Below the pieces are notes generated by a model, which had not been told where the DNA came from, ran no database searches, and saw only the letters and a program-made list of their open reading frames with translations. The position numbers and the translations under genes are program-made. 36,367 bases of DNA from RGIG5579 sp045543495 (GTDB lineage: Bacteria; Bacillota; Clostridia; Oscillospirales; SIG627), in assembly GCA_045543495.1 (NCBI GenBank), contig JAZQMO010000029.1, forward strand, positions 1 through 36,367. The letters run 5' to 3'. The stretch's first letter is position 1, and each line of letters begins with the position of its first letter. Below are positions 1-7,637 of this stretch, in pieces.

Positions 1-17
1 CAAACGGCAGCCTATCT

Positions 18-46
18 ATTATATCCAACCGCATCCCGTTTGTCAA
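18..46 (-). promoter_or_regulatory. Strong promoter firing out of the left edge
   Basis: On the minus strand a perfect TTGACA (41-46) and a perfect TATAAT (18-23) are separated by 17 bp. The transcript would leave the window leftwards, so the gene it serves is not visible. With the second promoter about 100 bp upstream this resembles the tandem promoters of rRNA or tRNA operons, but that is inference. Confidence 0.75.
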
Positions 47-122
47 TACCTTTTTTCAATTTTCTTGAAAATATTTTCGTACCGACCTCGGCGCGCTCAT
101 CCCTGAGCGGCGGTGGAGTTAC

Positions 123-151
123 AGTTTACCAAATTATTCCCCGCTTGTCAA
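123..151 (-). promoter_or_regulatory. Upstream member of a tandem promoter pair
   Basis: On the minus strand TTGACA (146-151) and TAAACT (123-128) have a 17-bp spacer. It lies upstream of the promoter at 18-46 and points the same way. Between them is a short GC-rich hairpin, CGCTCA/TGAGCG with a 4-nt loop (94-109). The rest of 152-257 holds no gene that I can see. Confidence 0.65.
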
Positions 152-257
152 GGGGAAATTTCTATTTTTTTCGAGTTTTTTTCAATTCTTCCGATTTCTC
201 CAACTCTTTTTGAAAATAATCCCCCGGAAACTGTGCAAAATACACAAGAAGAGTGCC

Positions 258-941
258 TTACAGATCGTTTGTCACGTCCCCGCTTCCCTGCAAGGAGATC
301 TTCTCGCCCAAATATTTGGGCTCGGGCTTTGCAATGCAATAAAGAAAATCCTTGCAGCGGGCAACGGATTCCCGAAGAGAATACCAACCCTGCTTGGGAT
401 ACACGGGATGCTGACCCGTGATCACCGGTGCCCAGACGGCGGCGCATTCCATTCCCAGACTGTCCCCGATCATCAGGGCACGGTAGGAATGATACCTTTG
501 GGTCACCACCACAAGGCGCTCAGCACCGAAGATGGCCCCTGCACGGTAGAGGGAATCATAGGTGGAAAAGCCTGCGTGATCCATAAAGATCCTCTCGGAG
601 GGGATTCCCTTTTCAATCAGGTAGGACTTCATCACATTGACCTCATCGTAATTTGCGGTTCCATGATCCCCGCTGACGATGATATTCTCAGCCACTCCCC
701 TTTCATATAGGCTCAGGGCGGTAAGGAGTCTGTCCTCCAGCATATTGGAGGGGGAATTGTCGGCACGGACCCCTGCGCCCAAAACCAAAATGGCATCGGC
801 TTTTTCGCCAAGGGGAACTTCCTCCTCGGTGGCCACCACACGGGACGAGGTGGACAAGATCGCCCACAGATTGATCCCACCCCAAAGGAGGACGGGTATG
901 GCAAGAATGATCAGAAGCATTTTCAACATCCTTTTTTTCAT
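258..941 (-). CDS. YdcF/SanA-like DUF218 membrane-anchored protein
   Basis: A 227-residue protein with one N-terminal membrane segment (about residues 5-28), then a DUF218 fold. The segments DAILVLGAGV, a basic/acidic stretch reading EDRLLTALSLYERG, IIVSGDH and VVTQRYHSYRALMIG match the vancomycin-sensitivity protein SanA and YdcF families. These act at the cell envelope and their substrate is not established. The length is normal for a SanA-type protein. The gene diverges from the thioredoxin gene across about 120 bp. A GGAG lies 13 nt before the ATG, longer than ideal, so the start is only moderately certain. The DUF218 assignment is firm; the biochemical role is unknown. Confidence 0.85.
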   Translation of the reverse strand: MKKRMLKMLLIILAIPVLLWGGINLWAILSTSSRVVATEEEVPLGEKADAILVLGAGVRADNSPSNMLEDRLLTALSLYERGVAENIIVSGDHGTANYDEVNVMKSYLIEKGIPSERIFMDHAGFSTYDSLYRAGAIFGAERLVVVTQRYHSYRALMIGDSLGMECAAVWAPVITGQHPVYPKQGWYSLRESVARCKDFLYCIAKPEPKYLGEKISLQGSGDVTNDL

Positions 942-996
942 TTTCTATATCCATCTCCAAAAAAACAAAAATCATTCAATTTTTTTCAAAAACATA

Positions 997-1025
997 TTGT
1001 TGTGACTCTCTTATTATGTTATAAT
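997..1025 (+). promoter_or_regulatory. Promoter of the thioredoxin operon
   Basis: TTGTTG (997-1002) and TATAAT (1020-1025) have a 17-bp spacer. The -10 is perfect and the -35 weak. It is about 40 bp upstream of the thioredoxin start. Confidence 0.6.
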
Positions 1026-1064
1026 AATGAAGAAAAGTCAACCACTCAAAAGGAGGTTTCAGAA

Positions 1065-1379
1065 ATGAAGGAAATTCGTACCAATGAATTTGATGCCGCC
1101 ATTCAAAACGCCGAGGGCTTGGTGCTGGTGGATTTTTGGGCAAGCTGGTGCGGCCCCTGCCGTATGATCGCACCCATTCTGGAGGAATTGGATCAGGAGA
1201 AGGAAGGGCTTGAGATCTTCAAGGTCAATGTGGACGAGGAGCCCGCTCTGGCCGACCGTTTCGGTATCGAGGCCATCCCCACCCTTTTGTTTTTCCGTGG
1301 GGGCGAGCTTGTGAAGAAAAAGATGGGAATGTATCCCAAGGATGCACTGCTTCTGATTTTGAAGGAGCTTGGGGTATGA
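1065..1379 (+). CDS. trxA: Thioredoxin
   Basis: A 104-residue thioredoxin, the usual size for the family. The redox motif WCGPC is present with cysteines 29 and 32. Also visible are VDFWASWCGPC, the cis-proline region AIPTLLFF and a C-terminal helix. It reduces protein disulfides in the cytoplasm. The ATG at 1065 is chosen because AAAGGAGG sits 8 nt before it; the reading frame is open further upstream but has no ribosome site. Its stop overlaps the start of the FTR-like gene by 4 nt (ATGA), so the two are translationally coupled. The partner suggests that this thioredoxin is reduced by ferredoxin rather than NADPH, which is inference from the pairing. Confidence 0.95.
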   Translation: MKEIRTNEFDAAIQNAEGLVLVDFWASWCGPCRMIAPILEELDQEKEGLEIFKVNVDEEPALADRFGIEAIPTLLFFRGGELVKKKMGMYPKDALLLILKELGV

Positions 1380-1573
1380 AGATCCGTCTGAACGAAGATC
1401 CCGAAATTGTAAAATCCATTCGGGAGGGCCTTGACAGAACGGGAGGATATTGCCCCTGCCGCAGAAGCCGCACGGAGGAAACCAAGTGTATGTGCAAGGA
1501 GTTCAAGGAGCAGATCGCCGATCCCGAATTTGAGGGCTATTGCCACTGCCTATTATACTATAAGGAAAAATAA
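1376..1573 (+). CDS. Ferredoxin:thioredoxin reductase catalytic-subunit-like protein
   Basis: A 65-residue protein with three Cys-x-Cys pairs: CPC at 26-28, CMC at 38-40 and CHC at 56-58. This is the signature of the catalytic beta chain of ferredoxin:thioredoxin reductase, where four cysteines hold a [4Fe-4S] cluster and two form the redox disulfide. Sequence around the motifs (GGYCPCRR, TKCMCKEF, GYCHCLLYYKE) fits the short bacterial branch of the family. It is much shorter than plant or cyanobacterial chains, and no FTR variable subunit is visible nearby. It overlaps the thioredoxin gene by 4 nt, which strongly supports electron transfer from ferredoxin through this protein to that thioredoxin. 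The wiring is inferred and untested. Confidence 0.88.
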   Translation: MKIRLNEDPEIVKSIREGLDRTGGYCPCRRSRTEETKCMCKEFKEQIADPEFEGYCHCLLYYKEK

Positions 1574-1636
1574 AGGGTCATCAGCAAGACGCTCCGCACA
1601 GAGCGCCTTGTTTGATATGAATAATGAAAAATTGAG

Positions 1637-1669
1637 ACAGGCTTTCCTTCGGGAAAGCCTGTTTGTTTT
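1637..1669 (+). terminator. Intrinsic terminator of the thioredoxin operon
   Basis: An 11-bp perfect stem (ACAGGCTTTCC / GGAAAGCCTGT) with a TTCG tetraloop, followed by TTGTTTTA. Confidence 0.85.
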
Positions 1670-1673
1670 AACC

Positions 1674-1916
1674 CCTACTTTCTTTGAAAAGAAAGTAGGC
1701 AAAGAAACTTTTGGGGTGTTAAAAGAAAAAGAGAGCCTTTTGTCTCGCTTCAGCTGCTTCTTTTCAATCCCCCCGTATTTTCTTTGAAAAGAAAGGTGGC
1801 AAAGAAACTTTTGGGGTGTTAAAAGAAAAAGAGAGCCTTTTGTCTCGCTTCGGCTGCTTCTTTTCAATCCCCCCGTATTTTCTTTGAAAAGAAAGGTGGC
1901 AAAGAAACTTTTGGGG
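1674..1916. repeat. 100-bp tandem direct repeat, about 2.4 copies
   Basis: The string TCTTTGAAAAGAAAG recurs at 1681, 1781 and 1881, an exact 100-bp period. Units 1681-1780 and 1781-1880 differ at only a few bases, and the third copy is cut at about 1916. The head of each unit can fold: in the first copy CCTACTTTCT pairs with AGAAAGTAGG (1674-1699). The unit lies wholly between genes and is non-coding. It resembles dispersed palindromic repeat families of bacterial genomes, but I cannot name the family. Confidence 0.85.
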
Positions 1917-1931
1917 AAAGGGAAATTTTCC

Positions 1932-1960
1932 TTGTCAAGAAAGGGGTTTGGGTATACAAT
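1932..1960 (+). promoter_or_regulatory. Promoter of the TPR-DUF4037 operon
   Basis: TTGTCA (1932-1937) and TACAAT (1955-1960) are 17 bp apart. They lie just downstream of the tandem repeat and 21 bp before the start codon. Confidence 0.65.
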
Positions 1961-1981
1961 AGAGAAAAAGGAGGTGACGAT

Positions 1982-2728
1982 ATGATCCCGAGAGAGCGAA
2001 TTTTAGAAAAGCTGGAGTCTTTCTTTTCCGTCAACGATACGGCGGGGGCAAAGCGGCTTTTGGAATACTGGCTTTCCGAGGCCCGTGGAACGGGAGACGA
2101 GGGCGGCGTTCTTTGGATGGAAAATGAACTGATGGGACTTTGCCGCAAGCTGGGAGAAGAAGAGAAAGCCCTATGGTATGCCGAGGCCGCACTGGAGCAG
2201 GTGGAAAGAATGGGGATCTCGGAAAACGTGGGTGCCGCCACCACCTATCTGAATGCCGCCACGGTTTACAAGGCCTTTGGCATGGCCAATAAGGCCATAG
2301 GCATTTTTGAAAAAGCAAAAAGGATCTATGAGACCTCCCTCTCCCCCGAGGATCCTCGCCTTGCGGGGCTTTACAACAATATGGCCTTGGCGCTGGTGGA
2401 TGAAAAGGATTTTTGCCGAGCCGAAGCGCTTTACTCCTCGGCCCTTTCGGTTTTGGAGAAAAACGAAGGCTCGGAGCCCGAGGTGGCCATTACCTACCTA
2501 AACCTTGCCACCCTTGTTGAAACAAAAAAGGGACAGGAGGCGGGGCGTGAGGAGATCGGGCGGTATTTAAAGAAGGCTTGGGCCTGTCTTGATCTTGCCC
2601 GAAAAAACGAGGATGCAAATTACGCCTTTGTTTGCGACAAATGCGCTTCGGTATTCGGTTACTACGGCTTTGAGGATTACGCAAGAGAACTGAAGGAGCG
2701 ATCAAGGAGGATCTATGAAGGGGCTTGA
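1982..2728 (+). CDS. Tetratricopeptide repeat protein
   Basis: A 248-residue, mostly helical protein with no signal peptide. TPR-type repeats are visible from about residue 45 to 200: segments such as ATTYLNAATVYKAFGMANKAIGIFEKA and LAGLYNNMALALVDEKDFCRAEALY carry the small-residue and aromatic spacing of 34-residue repeats. Such repeats form protein-binding scaffolds. AAAAGGAGG lies 6-8 nt before the ATG. The 3' end overlaps the DUF4037 gene by 14 nt, so the two are likely co-translated and act together. I know the TPR/DUF4037 pairing as recurrent in Clostridia, but no function is established. Confidence 0.88.
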   Translation: MIPRERILEKLESFFSVNDTAGAKRLLEYWLSEARGTGDEGGVLWMENELMGLCRKLGEEEKALWYAEAALEQVERMGISENVGAATTYLNAATVYKAFGMANKAIGIFEKAKRIYETSLSPEDPRLAGLYNNMALALVDEKDFCRAEALYSSALSVLEKNEGSEPEVAITYLNLATLVETKKGQEAGREEIGRYLKKAWACLDLARKNEDANYAFVCDKCASVFGYYGFEDYARELKERSRRIYEGA

Positions 2729-3656
2729 TCTGGCACGGCGATATTACGAGGAGTATGGAAAGCCCATGCTTCGGGAGGAATTTTCTGACCTTCTCCCCTA
2801 TCTTGCCATTGGGCTTGCGGGGAGCGGCTCGGAGTGTCTCGGCTTTGACGATGCTCTCTCCCAAGATCACGATTTTGAGCCGGGGTTTTGCATTTTTCTG
2901 CCGAAGGAGGATGTGGTGGATCGCAAGGCCGCCTTTCGCTTGGAGCGAGCCTATGAAAAGCTCCCCAAGGAATTTTTGGGCTTTTCTCGCTCTCCCCTCT
3001 CCCCTGTGGGCGGCAATCGCCACGGTGTGATCCGAACCGAGGAATTTTTCTTGGCTAAAACAGGTACTCCTGACGGGTGCCTGACGGAAAATGAGTGGTT
3101 TTCCCTTCCCGAACACGCCCTTTCGGAGGCGGTGAGTGGGGCGGTCTTTGACGATTTTTACGGGGAATTTACCCGTATTCGGGAAAGGCTTTCCTATTAC
3201 CCCGAGAATGTGCGGATCAAAAAGCTGGCGGGGCACTTTCTCTTAATGGGACAGGCAGGGCAATACAACTATCCCCGCTGTATCAAGCGCGGAGACACGG
3301 CGGCATCGCAAATGGCGGCCTTTGAATTTTGCCAAAGCGCTCTTCACAGCATTTATCTTTTGAACAAGAGCTATATGCCCTATTACAAATGGAGCTTTCG
3401 CGGTCTGCGGGACTTGGAAGCTCTCGGAGAGCTGGGAGAAGAACTGGAGAACATCATTTCCTGCGGCAACAGGGCCGAGGAGGCAAGAACAAAAACGGAG
3501 TGGATCGAAAAGGTCACCTCTGCCATCGCACAGGAGGCAAGAAGGATCGGTCTTTTGCGTGCATCGGGCCACGAAATGGAGGCTTTGGCTTACGCGCTCA
3601 ATCGCACCATTTCCGATTCCGATCTGCGAAACCAACACATTTTATACGCCGTATAA
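2715..3656 (+). CDS. DUF4037 nucleotidyltransferase-like protein
   Basis: A 313-residue cytoplasmic protein. Residues about 36-56 read GLAGSGSECLGFDDALSQDHDF, which matches the G-S...D-x-D core of the nucleotidyltransferase superfamily, where the acidic residues bind metal. The remainder is helical, as in DUF4037 proteins. The substrate is unknown; the fold suggests transfer of a nucleotide to a small molecule or protein. The start overlaps the upstream TPR gene by 14 nt and AAGGAGG precedes the ATG. No terminator is obvious before the convergent metallophosphoesterase gene 66 bp further on. Confidence 0.85.
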   Translation: MKGLDLARRYYEEYGKPMLREEFSDLLPYLAIGLAGSGSECLGFDDALSQDHDFEPGFCIFLPKEDVVDRKAAFRLERAYEKLPKEFLGFSRSPLSPVGGNRHGVIRTEEFFLAKTGTPDGCLTENEWFSLPEHALSEAVSGAVFDDFYGEFTRIRERLSYYPENVRIKKLAGHFLLMGQAGQYNYPRCIKRGDTAASQMAAFEFCQSALHSIYLLNKSYMPYYKWSFRGLRDLEALGELGEELENIISCGNRAEEARTKTEWIEKVTSAIAQEARRIGLLRASGHEMEALAYALNRTISDSDLRNQHILYAV

Positions 3657-3722
3657 AAAAAGTCCACCCATCACCAGCGACAGGATTGCATACGCTTTTC
3701 GGTTCATTCAAGCCAACCTTTC

Positions 3723-4852
3723 TCAATATTTCAGATCAATGGAAACGATTTCGCAATCGGTTCCCACCCGAACGGGAGGCCCCCAAGTGCCCGCACCGGA
3801 GGTGACAATGGCCCAAGCCCCCGATTTTGTTTTGCCAAAGCCGTAATCCACCTCAAACATGGCTCGGGTGATGAGGCGGCCGGGGAAGAGCTGACCCTTG
3901 TGGGTGTGCCCCGAAAGAACGAGGGTGCCCTCTCCCGCATACTCCGAGAGATGGGCGGGATTGTGATCCATCACCACCAAAGGAAGGCTCGGGTCTACCC
4001 CCGAAAAAAGCTGCGACAGGGCTTGGCGCTCCTTTTCCACCCCTTTTCCGATGGGCGAGGCATCCAGCCTTCCCGCCAAGATCCATTGCCCGTTGATTAC
4101 GGTAAATTCCTCGGAAAGGAGCCGAATTTCGGCCTGCTCCAAAAAGGAGAGCATCTTGTTGATCTCGGAGCCCGCATCGTGATTGCCAAGGCATGCGTAC
4201 ACGCCGTATTTTGCCTGAAGGGATTTCAAAAGTGCCACCGCCCGCTCGGGGTTTTGAATGGAGGAATAGTCATTGTCAAAAAGATCCCCTGCGATGCAGA
4301 TCACATCGGGCGATTCTTCATTGACGGCAGAAACGATCCTCTCCAGTCTCCCCTCCGAGGCTACGGCACCAAGATGCAGATCGCTGAGGAGCACCACCCG
4401 CATCTGCTCGGTGGGGCTTTCCGTCAGAGAAACGGAATAAGAGGCCCTTTGGAGGCGGGCGGCGTGAAGATGCCCGAGGGCCACCGTCAAAAGAGCCAAC
4501 AGCACAGATGCAAGGCGGATCACAAAGGGAAATTTTGTCGGCAAGGCGGAAAACAGGCGGGCAAACAAAAAAACAGATCCGAAGCCAAAAAATACAGGAG
4601 CAAATAGACAAATACTGCCATCCAAAGGGCGCCGAGCCACGACAGAATTTGCTGAAGGGGGCCCGAAAAGGGCCGTGCCACGCTCAGGATCATCAAAACC
4701 GAAAGAAGGCAAAGAAAAAGAAGCACGAAAACAAAGCGAGCCTTTGGGAAAAAGGTCTGCACGGCAGAGAGAAGCCCCCGTGCCAAATACAGGTGCACCC
4801 CACAAAGGATGCCCAAAACCAAGATCATTCCAAGCCCCATTTTCCAATACAC
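3723..4852 (-). pseudogene. Membrane metallophosphoesterase split by a frameshift
   Basis: The 3' part is a clear calcineurin-like metallophosphoesterase of YkuE type. It has LLSDLHLG, the GDLFDND metal ligands, the GNHD motif, MDHNP and the GHTHKGQ histidines. The true N-terminus, with membrane segments expected in this family (SAVQTFF..., ILSWLGALWMAVFVYLLLYFLASDLF), lies in another frame. It begins at a GTG at 4852 behind AAAGGAGCGGAG. The two frames meet at a run of seven T on the coding strand (4567-4573). One extra T, or two fewer, would rejoin them as ...ASDLFFLFARLFSALP.... A longer single-frame reading from 4880 has an unfamily-like N-terminus and is probably spurious. The defect may be a real mutation, a phase-variable tract or a sequencing error. 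Confidence 0.75.
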
Positions 4853-4911
4853 CCTTTCTCCGCTCCTTTCTTTTTTTCATTGTAACACAAAGAGAAATAA
4901 ATGTAAATGCG

Positions 4912-4945
4912 CTAAAAAGACGAGGTGAATTTCACCTCGCCTTTG
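4912..4945 (-). terminator. Terminator after the first esterase gene
   Basis: CGAGGTGAA (4921-4929) pairs with TTCACCTCG (4931-4939). On the minus strand the stem is followed by TCTTTTTA. It ends the operon that runs from the GntP permease to the esterase. Confidence 0.8.
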
Positions 4946-4949
4946 CTTT

Positions 4950-5618
4950 TTAGCCGTAATATTTGCCGGAGTATTCCTCCACCAGGGTCTTATCCCGTTC
5001 GGTGGTGAAGGCAAGAAGCCAATCGTAATTTCTTTCATCCGAATAGACCCGATCCCAGCAGTTATGCCCCAATTCAGGAAACAGGATCAATTCGGCGTGA
5101 CCGCCTCGCATATTGACTGCCTTTGCCATATGAAAGCTCTCAACGGGATCCACTGTTTTATCCCGCAGACCGTGGAAGGTGCGGATGGGAAGATCCACCA
5201 GCTTCATGGCAAAGCCTGCCACGCCACCGCCGCAAACGGGCATAATGGAGGCAAACCAATCGGGATACAGGGTGGCAAGAGCCCAGGTGCCGTAGCCTCC
5301 CATGCTGTTGCCCGTCAGATACACACGGGTCTCATCCACATACGGAATGCTGCGGTATTCTGCCACAAGATGAACCAAAAGGGTCATCCACTCGTTCCAA
5401 TCCCCTCTTTTACAAAGGGGAGCCAGGAGAATGTAGCCTCTCTCATCCTGCCTTTTCTGAAGATTGAGCATGCTGGCATTTTGATGCAGGCGCTCCGTGG
5501 TCTCGCCACGGGTTCCCGCTCCGTGCAAAAAGATGACCAGAGGATATTTTTGATCCTCCCGAAATCCCTTGGGATAAGAGATCAAATAAGGCAAGCCTTC
5601 AAACACTTTATCTTCCAT
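4950..5618 (-). CDS. Alpha/beta-hydrolase esterase (dienelactone hydrolase / PHB-depolymerase-like)
   Basis: A 222-residue cytoplasmic hydrolase with no signal peptide. The nucleophile elbow GNSMGG puts Ser105 as the nucleophile. Asp157 (DKTVDP) and His185 (ELGHNCWD) complete a plausible triad. FLHGAG supplies the oxyanion-hole region. It fits small esterases or peptidase-like hydrolases related to polyhydroxybutyrate depolymerase and feruloyl esterases; the substrate is unknown. It is the last gene of a minus-strand operon (GntP permease, lipoprotein, esterase), 24 nt behind the lipoprotein gene, with AAAAAAGGAG before the ATG. A close paralogue lies at 9060-9722, with about two-thirds identical residues and no gaps over 210 positions by hand count. 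Confidence 0.88.
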   Translation of the reverse strand: MEDKVFEGLPYLISYPKGFREDQKYPLVIFLHGAGTRGETTERLHQNASMLNLQKRQDERGYILLAPLCKRGDWNEWMTLLVHLVAEYRSIPYVDETRVYLTGNSMGGYGTWALATLYPDWFASIMPVCGGGVAGFAMKLVDLPIRTFHGLRDKTVDPVESFHMAKAVNMRGGHAELILFPELGHNCWDRVYSDERNYDWLLAFTTERDKTLVEEYSGKYYG

Positions 5619-5642
5619 TTTGTTTTGCTCCTTTTTTGGGTA

Positions 5643-6071
5643 TTATTCGGAATACGGGGTATACTCGTTTCCGTTCAAAATAAGCTTTTCGCCTTTGATT
5701 TCATAAACGGTGGCAGAGCTTGCCTCTCCGTTGAGGTAAAGGGAAAGACGCCCGTTTTTCACCTCATAGGTTCCTTTTTCGCTGTGATCATACAATTCGT
5801 TAATGGCGATGATCTGATTGTAGGTTCCGTCAGAAGCCAAAAGAAATCGGGTGTAGATCTTATCGTCTCCGCTGTGATAGGTGCACTGCCAGCCGGTTCC
5901 CGAAAGATCCCCGTTAAAAGCTTGTTCCGCTTCTTCCTTTTCGCCCTTCTCCTCCTCGGTATATCCATCCGAAGTGGCTTTTGTGGGCTCAGAGGCGGGA
6001 TCGGCGCAAGCGCAAAGACCAAGGGTCAAGCAAAAAACCAAGAGTAACAAAACAATGCTTTTTCTTTTCAT
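5643..6071 (-). CDS. Small putative lipoprotein
   Basis: A 142-residue protein with a lipoprotein signal: charged MKRK, a hydrophobic stretch, then LCAC, whose last cysteine would be lipidated. The first part of the mature chain is acidic and Lys/Glu-rich. The rest alternates short beta-like segments (RFLLASDGTYNQI, GTYEVKNGRLSLYL), reminiscent of lipocalin-like META or copper-resistance folds. I do not recognise a named family. The ATG at 6071 has AAAAAGGAG upstream; the frame is open for 28 more codons without a ribosome site. It sits between the permease and esterase genes, so an outward-facing binding or sensing role for the same substrate is possible but unproven. Confidence 0.75.
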   Translation of the reverse strand: MKRKSIVLLLLVFCLTLGLCACADPASEPTKATSDGYTEEEKGEKEEAEQAFNGDLSGTGWQCTYHSGDDKIYTRFLLASDGTYNQIIAINELYDHSEKGTYEVKNGRLSLYLNGEASSATVYEIKGEKLILNGNEYTPYSE

Positions 6072-6094
6072 CCGTTTGGTTCTCCTTTTTGATT

Positions 6095-7444
6095 TTAGAT
6101 AAACAAGCCCCAAACAAAGGACAGAACAAGAGAAACCACCACGGGGATGATACAAGAGGTGACACAGATATCAAGGTAGGATTCCTTGTGCTTGCAGTTG
6201 GAAACGGCCAAAAGGGTCAAAACGGCGCCGTTGTGAGGCAGGGTATCAAGACCGCCCGAGGCGATGGATGCGATGCGGTGCAGATACTCGGGATTCATTC
6301 CCATTTCGGCGGCCTTGGCAAGGTACTGAGGCCCCAAGGCTTCCAGAGCGATGGACATACCGCCGGAGGCAGAGCCTGTGGCACCTGCAAGGACATTGAC
6401 CGCCACGGCCTCGGAAAACAGAATGGAGCCGGGCATATTCAGCATAGCGTTCTTCAGGAGAACAAAGCCGGGCACGATCTTGACCACGGAGCCGAAGCCC
6501 ACGGCACAGGCAGTATTCATAATGGCGGGGAGAGAACCGTTGGCTCCCTCGTTGATGGCGGGAAGCAGAACCTTCAGCTGATGCACATTCATCAGGCAGG
6601 CTACCACGATACCGCCCAAAAGGGCCACGACGATGGCCTGAGAGGAGGACCAATCGGCAATGCCGTATTTCTTCAAGAGACCGGGCAGAACATTCAGCAT
6701 CAGAACCACAACAAGCAGCGGAACAAGGCCGCAAAGCCAATGCCACTTGGGCTGCTCCTGATTTGCTACGGGAGACTCCTTATGCTTGGGATCCTCCACG
6801 AAATGCAGACCCTGCGCTCTGGCCTTTTTGGCACGCCACTCCAGATAGAAATATCCGGGCACGGCAACGAGGGCTGCTGCGATCAGACCCATAACGGGAG
6901 CGGCAGCGGCGGTGGTGCCGTAGTAAGAGGTGGGGATAATATTCTGAATTTGAGGGGTGCCGGGGATACAGGTCATGGTAATGCCGAAGGCACCGAAGGC
7001 AATGGCACCGGGAAGCAGGGTGCGGGGGAGATCTGCCTCACGGTAAATGGCGTAGCCCATAGGATAGACCACAAATACCACAACGAAAAGGGAAATGCCG
7101 CCGTAGGTCATCAAAAGGCAGGGCAGAACCACAGCCAGAATGGCGTACTTAGAGCCGATCAGGGAGATCAGCTTATTGGCAAGGGAGCGGGCAGAGCCGG
7201 TCAGATCCATGATCTTTCCGTAAACCGCACCCAAGAAAAATGCAGGGAACCAGGACACGATATAAGCAGCCGTACCGCCGATGTAATCCCCGAGATAGGA
7301 CTGCAAAAGATCCATTCCGCCCAAAAGAGCCACCAGAGCAGCACAAACGGGGGCGACCCAAATAATAGAATGTCCCTTATAAGCAAGGAAGATCAGCAAA
7401 ACCAAGCCAAGGACAATGCCGATCAAAGAGACAACTGCCGACAT
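6095..7444 (-). CDS. GntP-family permease
   Basis: A 449-residue integral membrane protein with roughly 12 or more hydrophobic segments, the size expected for gluconate:H+ symporter (GntP) proteins. The family signatures AFGAFGITMTCIPGTPQIQN and GSASGGMSIALEALG are clear. Members import gluconate, idonate, glycerate, hydroxybutyrate or related small hydroxy acids by proton symport. The substrate cannot be read from sequence. The first gene of a three-gene operon, it starts 31 nt from its promoter -10 behind TTTGGAGG. It diverges from the M20 hydrolase gene, so one regulator could serve both. Confidence 0.92.
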   Translation of the reverse strand: MSAVVSLIGIVLGLVLLIFLAYKGHSIIWVAPVCAALVALLGGMDLLQSYLGDYIGGTAAYIVSWFPAFFLGAVYGKIMDLTGSARSLANKLISLIGSKYAILAVVLPCLLMTYGGISLFVVVFVVYPMGYAIYREADLPRTLLPGAIAFGAFGITMTCIPGTPQIQNIIPTSYYGTTAAAAPVMGLIAAALVAVPGYFYLEWRAKKARAQGLHFVEDPKHKESPVANQEQPKWHWLCGLVPLLVVVLMLNVLPGLLKKYGIADWSSSQAIVVALLGGIVVACLMNVHQLKVLLPAINEGANGSLPAIMNTACAVGFGSVVKIVPGFVLLKNAMLNMPGSILFSEAVAVNVLAGATGSASGGMSIALEALGPQYLAKAAEMGMNPEYLHRIASIASGGLDTLPHNGAVLTLLAVSNCKHKESYLDICVTSCIIPVVVSLVLSFVWGLFI

Positions 7445-7475
7445 AAAAAAATACCTCCAAACAGATTTTTTACAG

Positions 7476-7504
7476 ATTATACCACACTCTTTTTCAAAAG
7501 TAAA
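7476..7504 (-). promoter_or_regulatory. Promoter of the GntP operon
   Basis: On the minus strand TTTACT (7499-7504) and TATAAT (7476-7481) are separated by 17 bp. Confidence 0.7.
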
Positions 7505-7578
7505 CCTTTGCTACAAAATCTCTTTTCTTTTTAACGGCAAAGGCAAGTCCTTCCCTCTCCTTTTTCTCCCTTTGAAAA

Positions 7579-7607
7579 TTGACTTTTCTCCCACGATGCA
7601 CTATAAT
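7579..7607 (+). promoter_or_regulatory. Promoter of the M20 hydrolase gene
   Basis: TTGACT (7579-7584) and TATAAT (7602-7607) have a 17-bp spacer, 31 bp before the start codon. It diverges from the GntP promoter with about 75 bp between the two -35 boxes. Confidence 0.75.
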
Positions 7608-7637
7608 GAAAAAGCAAACGCACAAGGAGGTCTTCTT

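Noticed and set aside
2490..3236. A 248-codon minus-strand frame
   Set aside because: It is antisense to the overlapping TPR and DUF4037 genes, with a composition typical of a reverse-frame shadow.
4615..4880. The N-terminal 90 residues of the long single-frame metallophosphoesterase reading
   Set aside because: It is unlike the family and full of Pro/Phe/Arg. The expected membrane N-terminus is found in another frame with a GTG start and a ribosome site.
5981..7534. A 517-codon plus-strand frame opposite the GntP permease
   Set aside because: Gly/His/Gln-rich and without a family signature. It is the mirror of a clear permease gene with promoter and ribosome site on the minus strand.
7416..7637. 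The 74-codon upstream extension of the M20 hydrolase
   Set aside because: It runs through both divergent promoters and lacks a ribosome site; the ATG at 7638 has a strong one.
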